A stretch of 53,701 nt of DNA from Thermoplasmata archaeon. Lineage in GTDB: Archaea > Thermoplasmatota > Thermoplasmata > Lutacidiplasmatales > UBA184. Numbering within the stretch: position 1 is the stretch's first letter; each line of letters opens with the position of its first letter. Position numbers and translations under genes: made by a program. Below, piece after piece: positions 1 to 7,781 of this stretch. A model generated the notes under the pieces. It was given only the letters and a program-made list of their open reading frames with translations, was not told where the DNA came from and did no database searches. The stretch spans positions 1-53,701 of the forward strand of contig JAJYXQ010000004.1 of NCBI GenBank assembly GCA_021796385.1. The letters are read 5' to 3'.

Positions 1-1
1 T

Positions 2-1231
2 CTACGGTGGGAAACCGGCGGCCGAGACCAAAACTTTCGAGAAGACCCGCGGACCGTTCCCATCGATCCAGGAACGGTGGACCTCCCAGGGTTCCGGGAC
101 ATCCTCGAGGTGGACCACCCCGAGGGAACCGGTCGGGCCGTGGTCCTCGTGCCTTGGTGGGGACTCACCTGCCGACAGAAGGCCCGGGGGGGGCCTCCCC
201 GACCAAAGGGGATCTTCTTCGATACTCTCACACGGATCGCCGAACAGCACGGCCGAGAGAACGTGCTTGTCCTCAGCCTCGAAGAGTTTGCATCGAACCG
301 GGATTCGAGGACCGCCCGCCGTGAAGCCCTGCGACAGGCTGGCCTTCCCCCCGACCCTCGGAACGCCACAGACGGCGCCGACTGGGTTCGAAGATATCAC
401 CGGGCCTTCGAAGCCGCACGGGGCGGAAGGGATCCTCGGGTCCTCCACCTTTTCGGAGCTTTCGCCGAAGATCGCTCGGCAGGACGCGAGTTTCCCTTTA
501 CGGTTTGTATTGGGCCCTTCGGTTGTCCCCCTGCGTCGACAATCCGGCGGGTCACTGGCCCACACCGGTTCATCCCCCCCTATCGAGTGGTGTGGTATGC
601 CTCCCCTGAGAGTTCCCCGGAATTCCTCTACCGGATGCTCGGTGACCTGCGAGACGCTCCTGAACGTATCGATCTCTGGATCCGGACGGGGACCCTTTGG
701 GGACCCGAACGTAGGCCCGAAGCGATTCCACCCAGGGTACGGGTCCGGTTCCTCCCGTGGCAGAGCTCGCAAGTTTGGGACCACACCCTGGTCGGTGCCC
801 ACCTCGTCATCGTCGGAGGAAGCCAAAGCCTGGTCGATGCGCTCGCCGCGGGAAAGCCCTTTCTCTACTTCAATGGGTTCTCGAGCGGCTCCGCGGGGGA
901 TTCCCGTGCGTACCGCAGAGAGAAGCTCCAGAACTTGCTGACCGCGTGGAAGGCGCGCGGAGTCTCGGTACGCGTTCGACAAGACCTCTTGGACTTCGCC
1001 GATGCACGAAGCCCCGGGAAGGTCCTCCTCCGGGCGCTCCGAGACCCAAGGTGGTCGCGGGAAGAGCTACGACCGCTCCGAACGGGTCCTTGGCCCCCAT
1101 GGGCGATCCCCGAGGAGAGACGGAATGGTGGTGCTTTCTTGCGAAAGGTGGTGGAAGATTGGAAGACGTATCCGGGAACGCTGAAGGATTTCGTCGGCAA
1201 GACCCGGCATCGGCGGGCTTCCTCATGCTGA
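2..1231 (+). CDS. GT-B-like (glycosyltransferase-like) protein, 5' partial
   Basis: The reading frame is open to the left edge of the window, so the true start is probably outside; GTG at 77 is an in-frame alternative. The C-terminal half has a stretch (VGAHLVIVGGSQSLVDALA, then GKPFLYFNGF) that resembles the nucleotide-sugar-binding lobe of GT-B glycosyltransferases such as the MurG and UGT groups, where a Gly-Gly/Ser-rich loop precedes a helix. The N-terminal part has alternating hydrophobic strands (GENVLVLSLEEF-like, RVLHLFGAF) compatible with a Rossmann lobe. There is no signal peptide or membrane segment in the visible part. I do not recognise a specific family; a sugar-transfer role in surface glycosylation would suit the glycoprotein-rich window but is inference. 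Stop is TGA at 1229-1231. Confidence 0.55.
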   Translation, partial: LRWETGGRDQNFREDPRTVPIDPGTVDLPGFRDILEVDHPEGTGRAVVLVPWWGLTCRQKARGGPPRPKGIFFDTLTRIAEQHGRENVLVLSLEEFASNRDSRTARREALRQAGLPPDPRNATDGADWVRRYHRAFEAARGGRDPRVLHLFGAFAEDRSAGREFPFTVCIGPFGCPPASTIRRVTGPHRFIPPYRVVWYASPESSPEFLYRMLGDLRDAPERIDLWIRTGTLWGPERRPEAIPPRVRVRFLPWQSSQVWDHTLVGAHLVIVGGSQSLVDALAAGKPFLYFNGFSSGSAGDSRAYRREKLQNLLTAWKARGVSVRVRQDLLDFADARSPGKVLLRALRDPRWSREELRPLRTGPWPPWAIPEERRNGGAFLRKVVEDWKTYPGTLKDFVGKTRHRRASSC

Positions 1232-1311
1232 CGAACTTCCCCAAGCGCAACCGCAGGCTCCATTGGTATTTGGGGGGCCACAAGCGAAATTCGTGTCGCA
1301 AAAGGGGAATT

Positions 1312-1336
1312 CCGGGTTCGAACCCGGGTCCTTGCA
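1312..1336 (+). other. tRNA T-arm-like palindrome, no complete tRNA
   Basis: CCGGGTTCGAACCCGG is a perfect 16-base palindrome carrying the TTCGAAC of a tRNA T-loop, followed by TCCTTGCA as a tRNA 3' acceptor strand would be. A strict 5-bp T-stem leaves a G-G mismatch in the middle, and no matching 5' acceptor strand (GCAAGGA) is found upstream; the D-arm-like GCTCCATTGGTA at 1257-1268 has no complementary arm. It may be a tRNA remnant, or chance. Confidence 0.25.
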
Positions 1337-1371
1337 TCAACACCTGAGCGCTTGATTACAACCCTTTAAGA

Positions 1372-2037
1372 GTGGGCGCCGCTGTCGCCGTCGTACCTAT
1401 GGGGCCCTCGAAGGACCGTCCGCTGGAGCGATTGGGGGCTGTTCTCTTCATCCTCGGGCCCATCGAGTTCGTGGCGGCGATGGGTCTCCAGGAGGCCTTG
1501 CTCGGCGGAGCCTACAACCCGCTGACCATGGTCATCAGCAACCTCGGCGTGGCCCCGTACGACTACCTCTTCAACGGTTCGATCATTCTTCTTGGCATCA
1601 TGACCGTCCTCGCCGTGGTCTTGACGTTCCACAGGTTCCCGGCCCGGCTCTCCTCCCTTTTCGGCCGCGTGTTCCTCGTCCTGGCGGGGATCGGCGCCTT
1701 GGGGGTCGGGGTCTTCAACGAGCACACGCACGAACATGGCTACTTTGCCGCGGGTGCCTTCATCGGGGCCGGCATTGCACTCCTTCTTTTCGCCTGGAGC
1801 TTCCGAAGACTGCCGGAGTGGAAAGGGTGGGCAATGCCCACCGCCCTCGCCGGCCTCGTCGACATGGTCTCTCTCGTGGTGTTCGTCGCAACACCGACCT
1901 TGAAGGGACTGACCGAGCGATTGATCGTGGTCCCGGTCCTCATCTGGGCGCCCTTCCTCGGTTGGCACTTCTGGAAGGTCCACGCGGACCGATCGCCCGA
2001 ACCGATTCCACCCGCAGCCCAACCGGCTTCCGCATAG
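1372..2037 (+). CDS. DUF998-type multi-pass membrane protein
   Basis: About 221 residues with roughly six hydrophobic segments: LGAVLFILGPIEFVAAM, then a loop containing NPLTMVISNLGVAPY, FNGSIILLGIMTVLAVVL, FGRVFLVLAGIGALGVGVF, AAGAFIGAGIALLLFAW, then ALAGLVDMVSLVVFV and LIVVPVLIWAPFLG. The opening helix followed by 'NxISxLG' and 'F..G.il.Gi' is the pattern of the DUF998 family, whose function is unknown. The start given is GTG at 1372; ATG at 1399 is equally plausible and leaves a charged N terminus before the first helix. CCTTTAAG at 1362-1369 is AT-rich and could be part of a promoter. It stands alone, followed by about 200 bases without a gene. Confidence 0.7.
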   Translation: MGAAVAVVPMGPSKDRPLERLGAVLFILGPIEFVAAMGLQEALLGGAYNPLTMVISNLGVAPYDYLFNGSIILLGIMTVLAVVLTFHRFPARLSSLFGRVFLVLAGIGALGVGVFNEHTHEHGYFAAGAFIGAGIALLLFAWSFRRLPEWKGWAMPTALAGLVDMVSLVVFVATPTLKGLTERLIVVPVLIWAPFLGWHFWKVHADRSPEPIPPAAQPASA

Positions 2038-2184
2038 TTTTCCCCGGAAACCTTCGGAATGCCCGTCTCAAGGGATTACCTCATACCCGTTATGGATGCA
2101 TACCCAAGATTTAGAGCGGCCTGCGGCTTTTAGGTAGGCCACCCGCCACCGAATTTAGGTGATACATAGAGTGACCAGACCAGG

Positions 2185-2214
2185 GGTGTTAGGCCCTCGG
2201 TTCGAAAACCCCTT
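2185..2214 (+). promoter_or_regulatory. hairpin in the leader of the 2241 gene
   Basis: AGGGGTGTT can pair with AAAACCCCT across a 12-base loop, eight of nine positions matching. GAATTTAGG at about 2151-2159 is a weak TATA-like element some 25-30 bases before it, so the hairpin may sit at the very 5' end of the mRNA for the gene at 2241. No known riboswitch is recognised. Confidence 0.25.
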
Positions 2215-2240
2215 ATCTTCTGCACGGTTTTGCGCTCCTC

Positions 2241-2639
2241 GTGTGTGACGGATGCCCGTACAAGAGCGCGAGGGACCTCTGCCCCTGTCCCTGCGATGAA
2301 CGCACGCGCATCGCCACCTTTCCGGGGGGAAGGGCCCTCGAACGGCGTCCCTTAGGTTCGCCCCGTTACATCATTTCGTGCAACGAGTGTGGCCACACAG
2401 TTCGCAAGGCGCTGCCGCCCGACCCGAAGTTACGCGCGATGCGGTTATTCGGCGTCGTCACTGCGGTGGTGGGGGGCGGCATGATCGGTGGCGGCCTTCT
2501 ATCGATACGATATGCGCCCGAGGACCTGTTCCTCTGGGCCTTCCTTCTGATCGTCGGTACCGCCGTCGCCGTGGCCGGAGTCAACGGACTGATCTTCGGA
2601 TTGTCTTCTCCGGGAGAGATCGAGGTCCGCCTCGGGTGA
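2241..2639 (+). CDS. small cysteine-rich membrane protein, unknown
   Basis: 132 residues, GTG start. The N-terminal ~55 residues hold CDGCPYKSARDLCPCPC and later CNECGHTV, that is CxxC plus a CPCPC cluster and a second CxxC, which suggests a zinc ribbon or another metal site on the cytoplasmic side. Two hydrophobic helices follow (LFGVVTAVVGGGMIGGGLL, then LWAFLLIVGTAVAVAGVNGL) and a short charged tail. I do not recognise the family. The upstream leader has a possible hairpin at 2185-2214. It converges on the DUF5611-like gene at 2653 with only 13 bases between them. Confidence 0.6.
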   Translation: MCDGCPYKSARDLCPCPCDERTRIATFPGGRALERRPLGSPRYIISCNECGHTVRKALPPDPKLRAMRLFGVVTAVVGGGMIGGGLLSIRYAPEDLFLWAFLLIVGTAVAVAGVNGLIFGLSSPGEIEVRLG

Positions 2640-2652
2640 GCCCCCCACCCCG

Positions 2653-2979
2653 CTACTTGGGAACGCCCTTCTTGGCTTCGGCCTGGAGCTTCTTCGCCCG
2701 TTCCTTCGCCGTCAGGCCGGTCGCCAGCTCGAGGAAGCGGTTGTACGCCTTGATCGTGGCCATTTGCTGCTCCCCGGGGACCTTGGGGTCCATCAGCGTC
2801 TCGACCATGAGGGAGCGACCATCCGTCCGCACCCTGAGTTCCTTGATGGCGAGGTAGGATAGCAAAAGGGTATCCCCTTCAACCCGCGGGGAAACCCCGA
2901 AGGCTTCGGTCATCCGTTTCGATAGCGGGTCTAGGTTCAGGTCTTTGCGCGCTTCCCGGGACACTGGGTAGGTCTGCAT
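2653..2979 (-). CDS. DUF5611-like small archaeal protein
   Basis: 108 residues from ATG at 2979. The frame is open further upstream over the divergent sat gene, but the protein-like part starts at MQTYPVSREARKDL. The pattern of a short Tyr-Pro opening, a 'LxxxMxEAFGV' helix, an 'LLLSYLAIKELRVRTDGRSL' beta region and a C-terminal 'YNRFLELATGLTAKERAKK' helix matches my memory of DUF5611, a ~100-residue family of methanogens and Thermoplasmatota with no assigned function. No membrane segment. A TATA-like ATTTATCC on this strand (3017-3024) and a GGAG just before the ATG suggest a short leader. The family name is from memory and only moderately certain; that it is a real gene is more certain. Confidence 0.7.
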   Translation of the reverse strand: MQTYPVSREARKDLNLDPLSKRMTEAFGVSPRVEGDTLLLSYLAIKELRVRTDGRSLMVETLMDPKVPGEQQMATIKAYNRFLELATGLTAKERAKKLQAEAKKGVPK

Positions 2980-3080
2980 CTTCTTCTCCGGAGGTAACTC
3001 CCCCGACCCGCACAGGGATAAATGCTCTTTGCCGGGCACGGCGCGGCGATAGCAACGGATATCACCCGCGGCGGTCTCCC

Positions 3081-4310
3081 GTGCCGAACATCCGGGGGAA
3101 GACCGCGCTAGCCGCCTCCCTCCGGATGGACCCAACGAGGAAACACATGGTCGTAGCACCCTATGGTGGTAGGCTGGTCGATGGCGAGATGCACGGCCCA
3201 GAAGCGGAACGACGGATTTCGGACATTGGCGAACTTCCCCTCCTGCGCCCCTCGGTCGACCATATATACGATACGGAGAAGATCGCGATCGGGGCTTACA
3301 GCCCTCTGGAGGGCTTTCAGTGCCAAGCGGACTTTGAGCGCGCCCGCGATTCCATGGAACTGCCCGATGGTAACCCCTGGTCCATGCCCATCTTCCTCGC
3401 CCCGGGAGGTAAGGACAACGAGACGATCGTCGCTGCTGCCTCCCCATCGGATGAACTGGCGATCGCCGACCTGCACGGCCGTCCGTTCGCCCTCCTGAGC
3501 CTGGAGGAGAAGTTCGCCTTCGACCCCAAGGAGTATGCCGAGAAGGTCTACCGAACCACGGATGTCGCCCACCCAAACGTGGGCGACCTGAAGGAATTCG
3601 GAAGGACGGCCCTTGCCGGCAAGGTGCGGATGCTGCGCCGGCTCGACCTTCCCTCCGCGCGCTTCGAGCTCAGCCCTCGGGAGACCCGAGCGAAATTCGA
3701 GGAGCGGGGCTGGAAAGGGGTCGCGGGGTATCAGGCACGGAACCCCCCCCATACCGCCCACGAATACCTCCAGCGGCTCACGATCGAGCGGGAAGATGTT
3801 GACGGCATCCTCATCCATCCGGTGGTCGGGAAGCTCAAGAAGGGCGACTACAAGCCCGAGGTGATCATGCGCGCGTACGAAGCCTTTGTAGCGCATTACT
3901 ACCGTCCGGAGCGAGCGATCCTCGCATCCTTCTCCATCACGATGCGGTATGCGGGACCCCGCGCTGCCCTCTTCTATGCTATCGTCCGCCGGAACTATGG
4001 GTGTTCACACTACATTGTCGGCCGGGACCAGGCCGGGGTCGGCACCTACTACGACCCCTTCGACTGCCATCGCATCTTTGATGGCCGGGACATCGGGGTC
4101 ATCCCTCTCCGCTACCAAGAGACCTTCCACTGTACCCGGTGCGGCGGGATGGTTTCGACCAAGGTTTGCCCCCATCCGAAGGAGGCACGCCTCAGCACCA
4201 GCCAGACCAAGATCCGCCAGTTGCTGACCGAGCGCAAGCCGCTTCCCCCAGAGATCCTCCGTCCGGAGGTCGCCGAAGTGCTCATGGATGGGGACGTGAT
4301 CAACGATTAG
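3081..4310 (+). CDS. sat: sulfate adenylyltransferase (ATP sulfurylase)
   Basis: Converts ATP and sulfate to adenosine 5'-phosphosulfate and pyrophosphate, the first step of sulfate activation, or works in reverse in sulfur oxidation. 409 residues, the length of the single-domain prokaryotic/archaeal enzyme without an APS kinase domain. The active-site motifs are clear: QARNPPHTAHEY at 218-229 (family QxRNPxHxAHE), HPVVGKLKKGDY, and GRDQAGVGTYYDPF near residue 314 (family GRDHAG). A late CTRC...CPH group is the zinc site seen in bacterial and archaeal Sat. The start is GTG at 3081; ATG at 3126 or 3147 would also fit. There is no aprAB, dsr or cys gene beside it, so its direction cannot be judged here. 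It converges on the S53 peptidase gene with 19 bases between stops. Confidence 0.95.
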   Translation: MPNIRGKTALAASLRMDPTRKHMVVAPYGGRLVDGEMHGPEAERRISDIGELPLLRPSVDHIYDTEKIAIGAYSPLEGFQCQADFERARDSMELPDGNPWSMPIFLAPGGKDNETIVAAASPSDELAIADLHGRPFALLSLEEKFAFDPKEYAEKVYRTTDVAHPNVGDLKEFGRTALAGKVRMLRRLDLPSARFELSPRETRAKFEERGWKGVAGYQARNPPHTAHEYLQRLTIEREDVDGILIHPVVGKLKKGDYKPEVIMRAYEAFVAHYYRPERAILASFSITMRYAGPRAALFYAIVRRNYGCSHYIVGRDQAGVGTYYDPFDCHRIFDGRDIGVIPLRYQETFHCTRCGGMVSTKVCPHPKEARLSTSQTKIRQLLTERKPLPPEILRPEVAEVLMDGDVIND

Positions 4311-4329
4311 TGGCCCGCCGTCGTAAAGG

Positions 4330-7300
4330 TCAGCCCGGGTATTGGGGACCCGACGGGGGGCCACCGAATGCTTGGGGTGGCGGGGGAGGAGCGGAAGTCC
4401 GTCCCTTGCGTCGTTGACGGACCGCCAGTGCTACGCCGATAACCACGGCGGCAATGATGATCACCAACACCAGATAGATCGTCTCCGGACTTCCGCTCGG
4501 TCCGGGCGGAAGTGGACACCCGGTCCCCGAACTGGCACAGGAACGGATCGGCGAGACCTTCAAAGAGGCGTTGGCGTAGGCGCTCCGGCCCAAGGCATCC
4601 CGCACAACGACCTCGATCGTGTAGTTCCCGGCGGTGTAGGTGGTACACGCGAACCGGGAAGCGTTCTGGGTCGAGCACCCCGTGGGGAGGCCGGAGTATG
4701 CGAACGACAAGGGCAACGCACCCCCCGTCACCCGTACGGAGAGGTTGAAGGGTGATGAAACGTTCACCGGGCTCGGGGCAATGCTGAACGAAAGGATGGA
4801 GGGGGCGATCGGCTCCACGGTCACGCTGGTCGTGGCGTTCGCGGCCTGTCCCCCCGAATCCGTCAGCGCGACTTTCACCAGGAATTGTCCGGTCGAAGAA
4901 GGGGTGCAGGTGAGGGACGAAACGTCCGCGCTACTGCACCCGGGCGGTAGGGCGGAGTAGACATACCTGTACGGGGCGGTACCCCCGCTCAGGACGACCG
5001 TCAAGGTCAGTGAATGGTTCACGACTACCCGAGACGGTACGGCGCTGAAGCTCGAAATCCGCAACGGGTTCGGGAGCGCCTGGACGGTGAGCGCGGTACT
5101 GGCCGAGGCCGATGCGTGATGGGTATCTGTCACCGTGATGTTCACGGTGAAATTGCCGGCCACCGTAGGGGTGCAGTTCAGTTGCGAAGTGTTGGCCGTG
5201 ACGCACCCGGTGGGGAGGCCCGCGTAGGAATAGGCATAGGGAGCAGTGCCTCCGCTCGCGCTCACGGTGAACCGGGTCGTGGACCCCACCTTGATGGACG
5301 ATGGAGTGGCATTGAACGCCGAGATGGTGACCGGGGGAGGGACCCCTGGGGACACGGTGATGCATGTGCCCATGGCCGCCCCGATGTCCTCTGGGTTCGC
5401 TGCATCCGTCACGACTACTTCCGGACAGAAGATCCCCGGGGCCCCGTACTCATGGACGTTCTTCGTGGTGCCGTTGAAACCGTACGTATTGTCCCCGTAA
5501 TAGTAGGTGAACTGGTATGGGTTCGTGCCTCCGGTGGCGGTCGACTGGAACGTGACCGGAGAATTCACCCCGACGAGCGAGACTGACTCCGAAAGCGTGG
5601 CGGTCAGGTTCTTTCCACCAAGGTTCACGACGACCGGGAGCGAGGTGGAACTGTTAGATGCGTTATCGAACACCGTCACCATCGCCGTGTAGACCCCCTT
5701 CGAAGGATACGTGTAGTTCAGGGTGGATCGCGAACCGGTCCACTGCCCGAGGTAGAGGCCCGGGATGAAATCGAAGGAGTATGGGGGCCGGCCCCCGGTC
5801 GCCCTCGCGACCAAGCTCACGTTCAACCCCTTTCCCCCCGGGACGAGGGTCGCCGCCAGAGAGACTCGGAGAGTGGAGTCGGCCGGGGGCCGGTACGCGG
5901 CGAGCGCGGGCAAAAGTTGGCTCGCGTTCGGAGAACCAAGTCCCGTGACCGGGTCCCAGTACGGACCCGCCGAGTAGCCGTTGTTTCCGATCGTGATGTC
6001 GTGGAAGTCTTGGTGGTACGCCGTGGTGTTCCGCAAGATGCGGTAAAGGGAAGGACCAAGGAGACCGAGACCGCCGCCGTGGATCTGGTCGGCCACCGCC
6101 GTCCATCCGGCCCACATGGGTGCGGCCTGGCTCGTCCCGCTCGAGGCGTCGGCCGAAACATCGGGGACCCCGCGGAGCCCCTTCGTCAGCTGACCTGGGC
6201 CCTGTTGCCACCAGGGTTGGGCCCACGGGGCATATCCCCCACCGCCTCCACCGAAGTTACCGGTACAGTTCGTCCCGGTCCCGTTCCAGCCCGTTTCCCC
6301 CTGATAGACCTGGCCAGTGCCGTTCGGGATGGTTCCGCCCACACCGACCACGAATGGGTCGCTGGCCGGGTAGTCCGTCGAGAATCCGGCCGTACCGTCC
6401 GCCGCGCCACAATCCCCAGCTGCAGCGAACGGGGTGATCCCGATGGCGGCGGCTTCCGCGAACACCGGGTGAAGGAACGCATACGAACCGTCCCAAGAGG
6501 CATTGCAGGAATAGTAGGCCAAACAGGGGTTCTGCGGCGGAACCTGCATCAGACCTACATCCGGCTCTCCCCAAGACATCGAGATGACCTGCGATACGTT
6601 GTGCGCCACGAGGTAATCTACCGCCTCGTACACGGCAAAGGACTGGTCGGAGGCGAAGGTGACGTCGATCGTCGCTCCCGGCGCCGTCATGTCCACCATG
6701 GACTGGTCGAGGTTGGTCTCTCCACCCCACCCACTGGAGGCGCTGTTGTTCAGGTTGTAGGTCGTGGGGATCGGATAGAGGAAGTTCTCATGGGGGACCG
6801 GAAGCCCTCCCCCGGAGGCCCATTGCGTGAGCGACGTGGACAACATGGATTGGGTCTCCGCGCTGTCGTAGGCGTCGACAATGCCCACAGTGACCCCGGC
6901 CCCGGTGTACCCTTTCCGGAACAAGGGATATTCGTTGTAGTACCCCGGCTCGTCGCAAGCTTGGGTGCCGTTCGTGCAGGTCCAATTGCCGTGGGTCAGT
7001 GTGGGGCTTGGTCCTGCGGTAGTCAACCCCAGCGTAAGGAAGGAGGAAGACACCTTTTCCGGTGTGGGGCCCGTAAGGTTCGTGAATCCGGTCACGGCAT
7101 CGATGTCCAATCGCGCGGGGACGAGGACGGGAGCGCTGGGTCCGAACACCTCCCGCCCGTCAGCCATCGAGTACCGGTGGATGTCGGTATGGAAGGCGTT
7201 TGCGACCTCGGAAGAAGTCCCGACGAGACCCAGCATCAGGCGGTCGCTGGTGGTCAAAGGATGGAGACCGAGTCCGGAGTAGTACTGTTCTACGGCGGCG

Positions 7301-7668
7301 TATTCCGCGGGAGTCGGGGCGAAGAGGCGACTCCATTCCTGCGGTGTCAATGTGCGTCCGAAATAGGGAGAACTCGGAGAATCCATCGCATAGACGTACG
7401 CATCGGCGGCCTGAGGGTCGGGAAGCCCCAGCGACACTCCGACCATGAGCTGTTGGGTTTGGTACGGTCCGAGGTCCTTGACAACCCCGACGGCATCGAC
7501 CATGGAAGGCAGTAGCGCCTGCAACCCATGCAGTCCTCGCTCCAAGGTCGTCGATGCCGCCGGTACGGTCTCGATCACCAAGGCCGAAGAACCCACGATA
7601 AGGAGGACACTGAAGACGATGGAGAGCCGCGGGTCCCGCACGGAAGGCAGCATGTCCCCCCGGCTCAT
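4330..7668 (-). CDS. surface-anchored S53 (sedolisin/kumamolisin-type) peptidase
   Basis: 1112 residues. Order: N-terminal signal helix (~14-35); pro-kumamolisin activation domain (~65-200, with YVYAMDSPSSPYFGRTLTPQ typical of the propeptide); S53 catalytic domain (~235-590); then several PKD/Ig-like domains (~600-1050); a membrane helix (~1065-1087); and a short Arg/Pro-rich cytoplasmic tail. Catalytic residues are visible: E317 and D321 in GWGGETNLDQS, the oxyanion Asp D419 in AAAGDCG, and Ser513 in SSGTSQAAP. The calcium site appears as DITIGNNGYSAGPYWDP. S53 enzymes are acid-active endopeptidases, so an acidic or mildly acidic habitat is suggested. Numerous N-x-S/T sequons fit a glycosylated envelope protein. 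Three of the Ig-like domains carry the Cys-X9-Cys signature also found in the proteins at 11377 and 51211. It is divergent from secY. Confidence 0.93.
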   Translation of the reverse strand: MSRGDMLPSVRDPRLSIVFSVLLIVGSSALVIETVPAASTTLERGLHGLQALLPSMVDAVGVVKDLGPYQTQQLMVGVSLGLPDPQAADAYVYAMDSPSSPYFGRTLTPQEWSRLFAPTPAEYAAVEQYYSGLGLHPLTTSDRLMLGLVGTSSEVANAFHTDIHRYSMADGREVFGPSAPVLVPARLDIDAVTGFTNLTGPTPEKVSSSFLTLGLTTAGPSPTLTHGNWTCTNGTQACDEPGYYNEYPLFRKGYTGAGVTVGIVDAYDSAETQSMLSTSLTQWASGGGLPVPHENFLYPIPTTYNLNNSASSGWGGETNLDQSMVDMTAPGATIDVTFASDQSFAVYEAVDYLVAHNVSQVISMSWGEPDVGLMQVPPQNPCLAYYSCNASWDGSYAFLHPVFAEAAAIGITPFAAAGDCGAADGTAGFSTDYPASDPFVVGVGGTIPNGTGQVYQGETGWNGTGTNCTGNFGGGGGGYAPWAQPWWQQGPGQLTKGLRGVPDVSADASSGTSQAAPMWAGWTAVADQIHGGGLGLLGPSLYRILRNTTAYHQDFHDITIGNNGYSAGPYWDPVTGLGSPNASQLLPALAAYRPPADSTLRVSLAATLVPGGKGLNVSLVARATGGRPPYSFDFIPGLYLGQWTGSRSTLNYTYPSKGVYTAMVTVFDNASNSSTSLPVVVNLGGKNLTATLSESVSLVGVNSPVTFQSTATGGTNPYQFTYYYGDNTYGFNGTTKNVHEYGAPGIFCPEVVVTDAANPEDIGAAMGTCITVSPGVPPPVTISAFNATPSSIKVGSTTRFTVSASGGTAPYAYSYAGLPTGCVTANTSQLNCTPTVAGNFTVNITVTDTHHASASASTALTVQALPNPLRISSFSAVPSRVVVNHSLTLTVVLSGGTAPYRYVYSALPPGCSSADVSSLTCTPSSTGQFLVKVALTDSGGQAANATTSVTVEPIAPSILSFSIAPSPVNVSSPFNLSVRVTGGALPLSFAYSGLPTGCSTQNASRFACTTYTAGNYTIEVVVRDALGRSAYANASLKVSPIRSCASSGTGCPLPPGPSGSPETIYLVLVIIIAAVVIGVALAVRQRRKGRTSAPPPPPQAFGGPPSGPQYPG

Positions 7669-7736
7669 AACCCCTCTGGGCCGTGCCTTAGGGGACCGAA
7701 CCGGGCTCCCGACCGACCCGCAGCGTTAAAGAAGAC

Positions 7737-7743
7737 TATATAT
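7737..7743 (+). promoter_or_regulatory. TATA box of the secY operon
   Basis: TATATAT lies 45 bases before the chosen secY ATG, predicting a transcript start near 7763-7768 and a leader of about 15 bases. It is the strongest TATA box in the window. Confidence 0.6.
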
Positions 7744-7781
7744 CACACCCCCCTTTGGGAGAGGCCGCTTTAGCGAGCGAG

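Noticed and set aside
1242-1339. Complete tRNA gene
   Set aside because: The T-loop motif is present, but the T-stem has a G-G mismatch in standard spacing, the D-arm does not pair and no 5' acceptor strand matches.
5917-7515. Long open frame on the plus strand opposite the S53 peptidase gene
   Set aside because: It is antisense to a gene with clear catalytic motifs, has an Arg/Gly/Val-rich composition and no domain pattern. High GC content creates such frames throughout the window.
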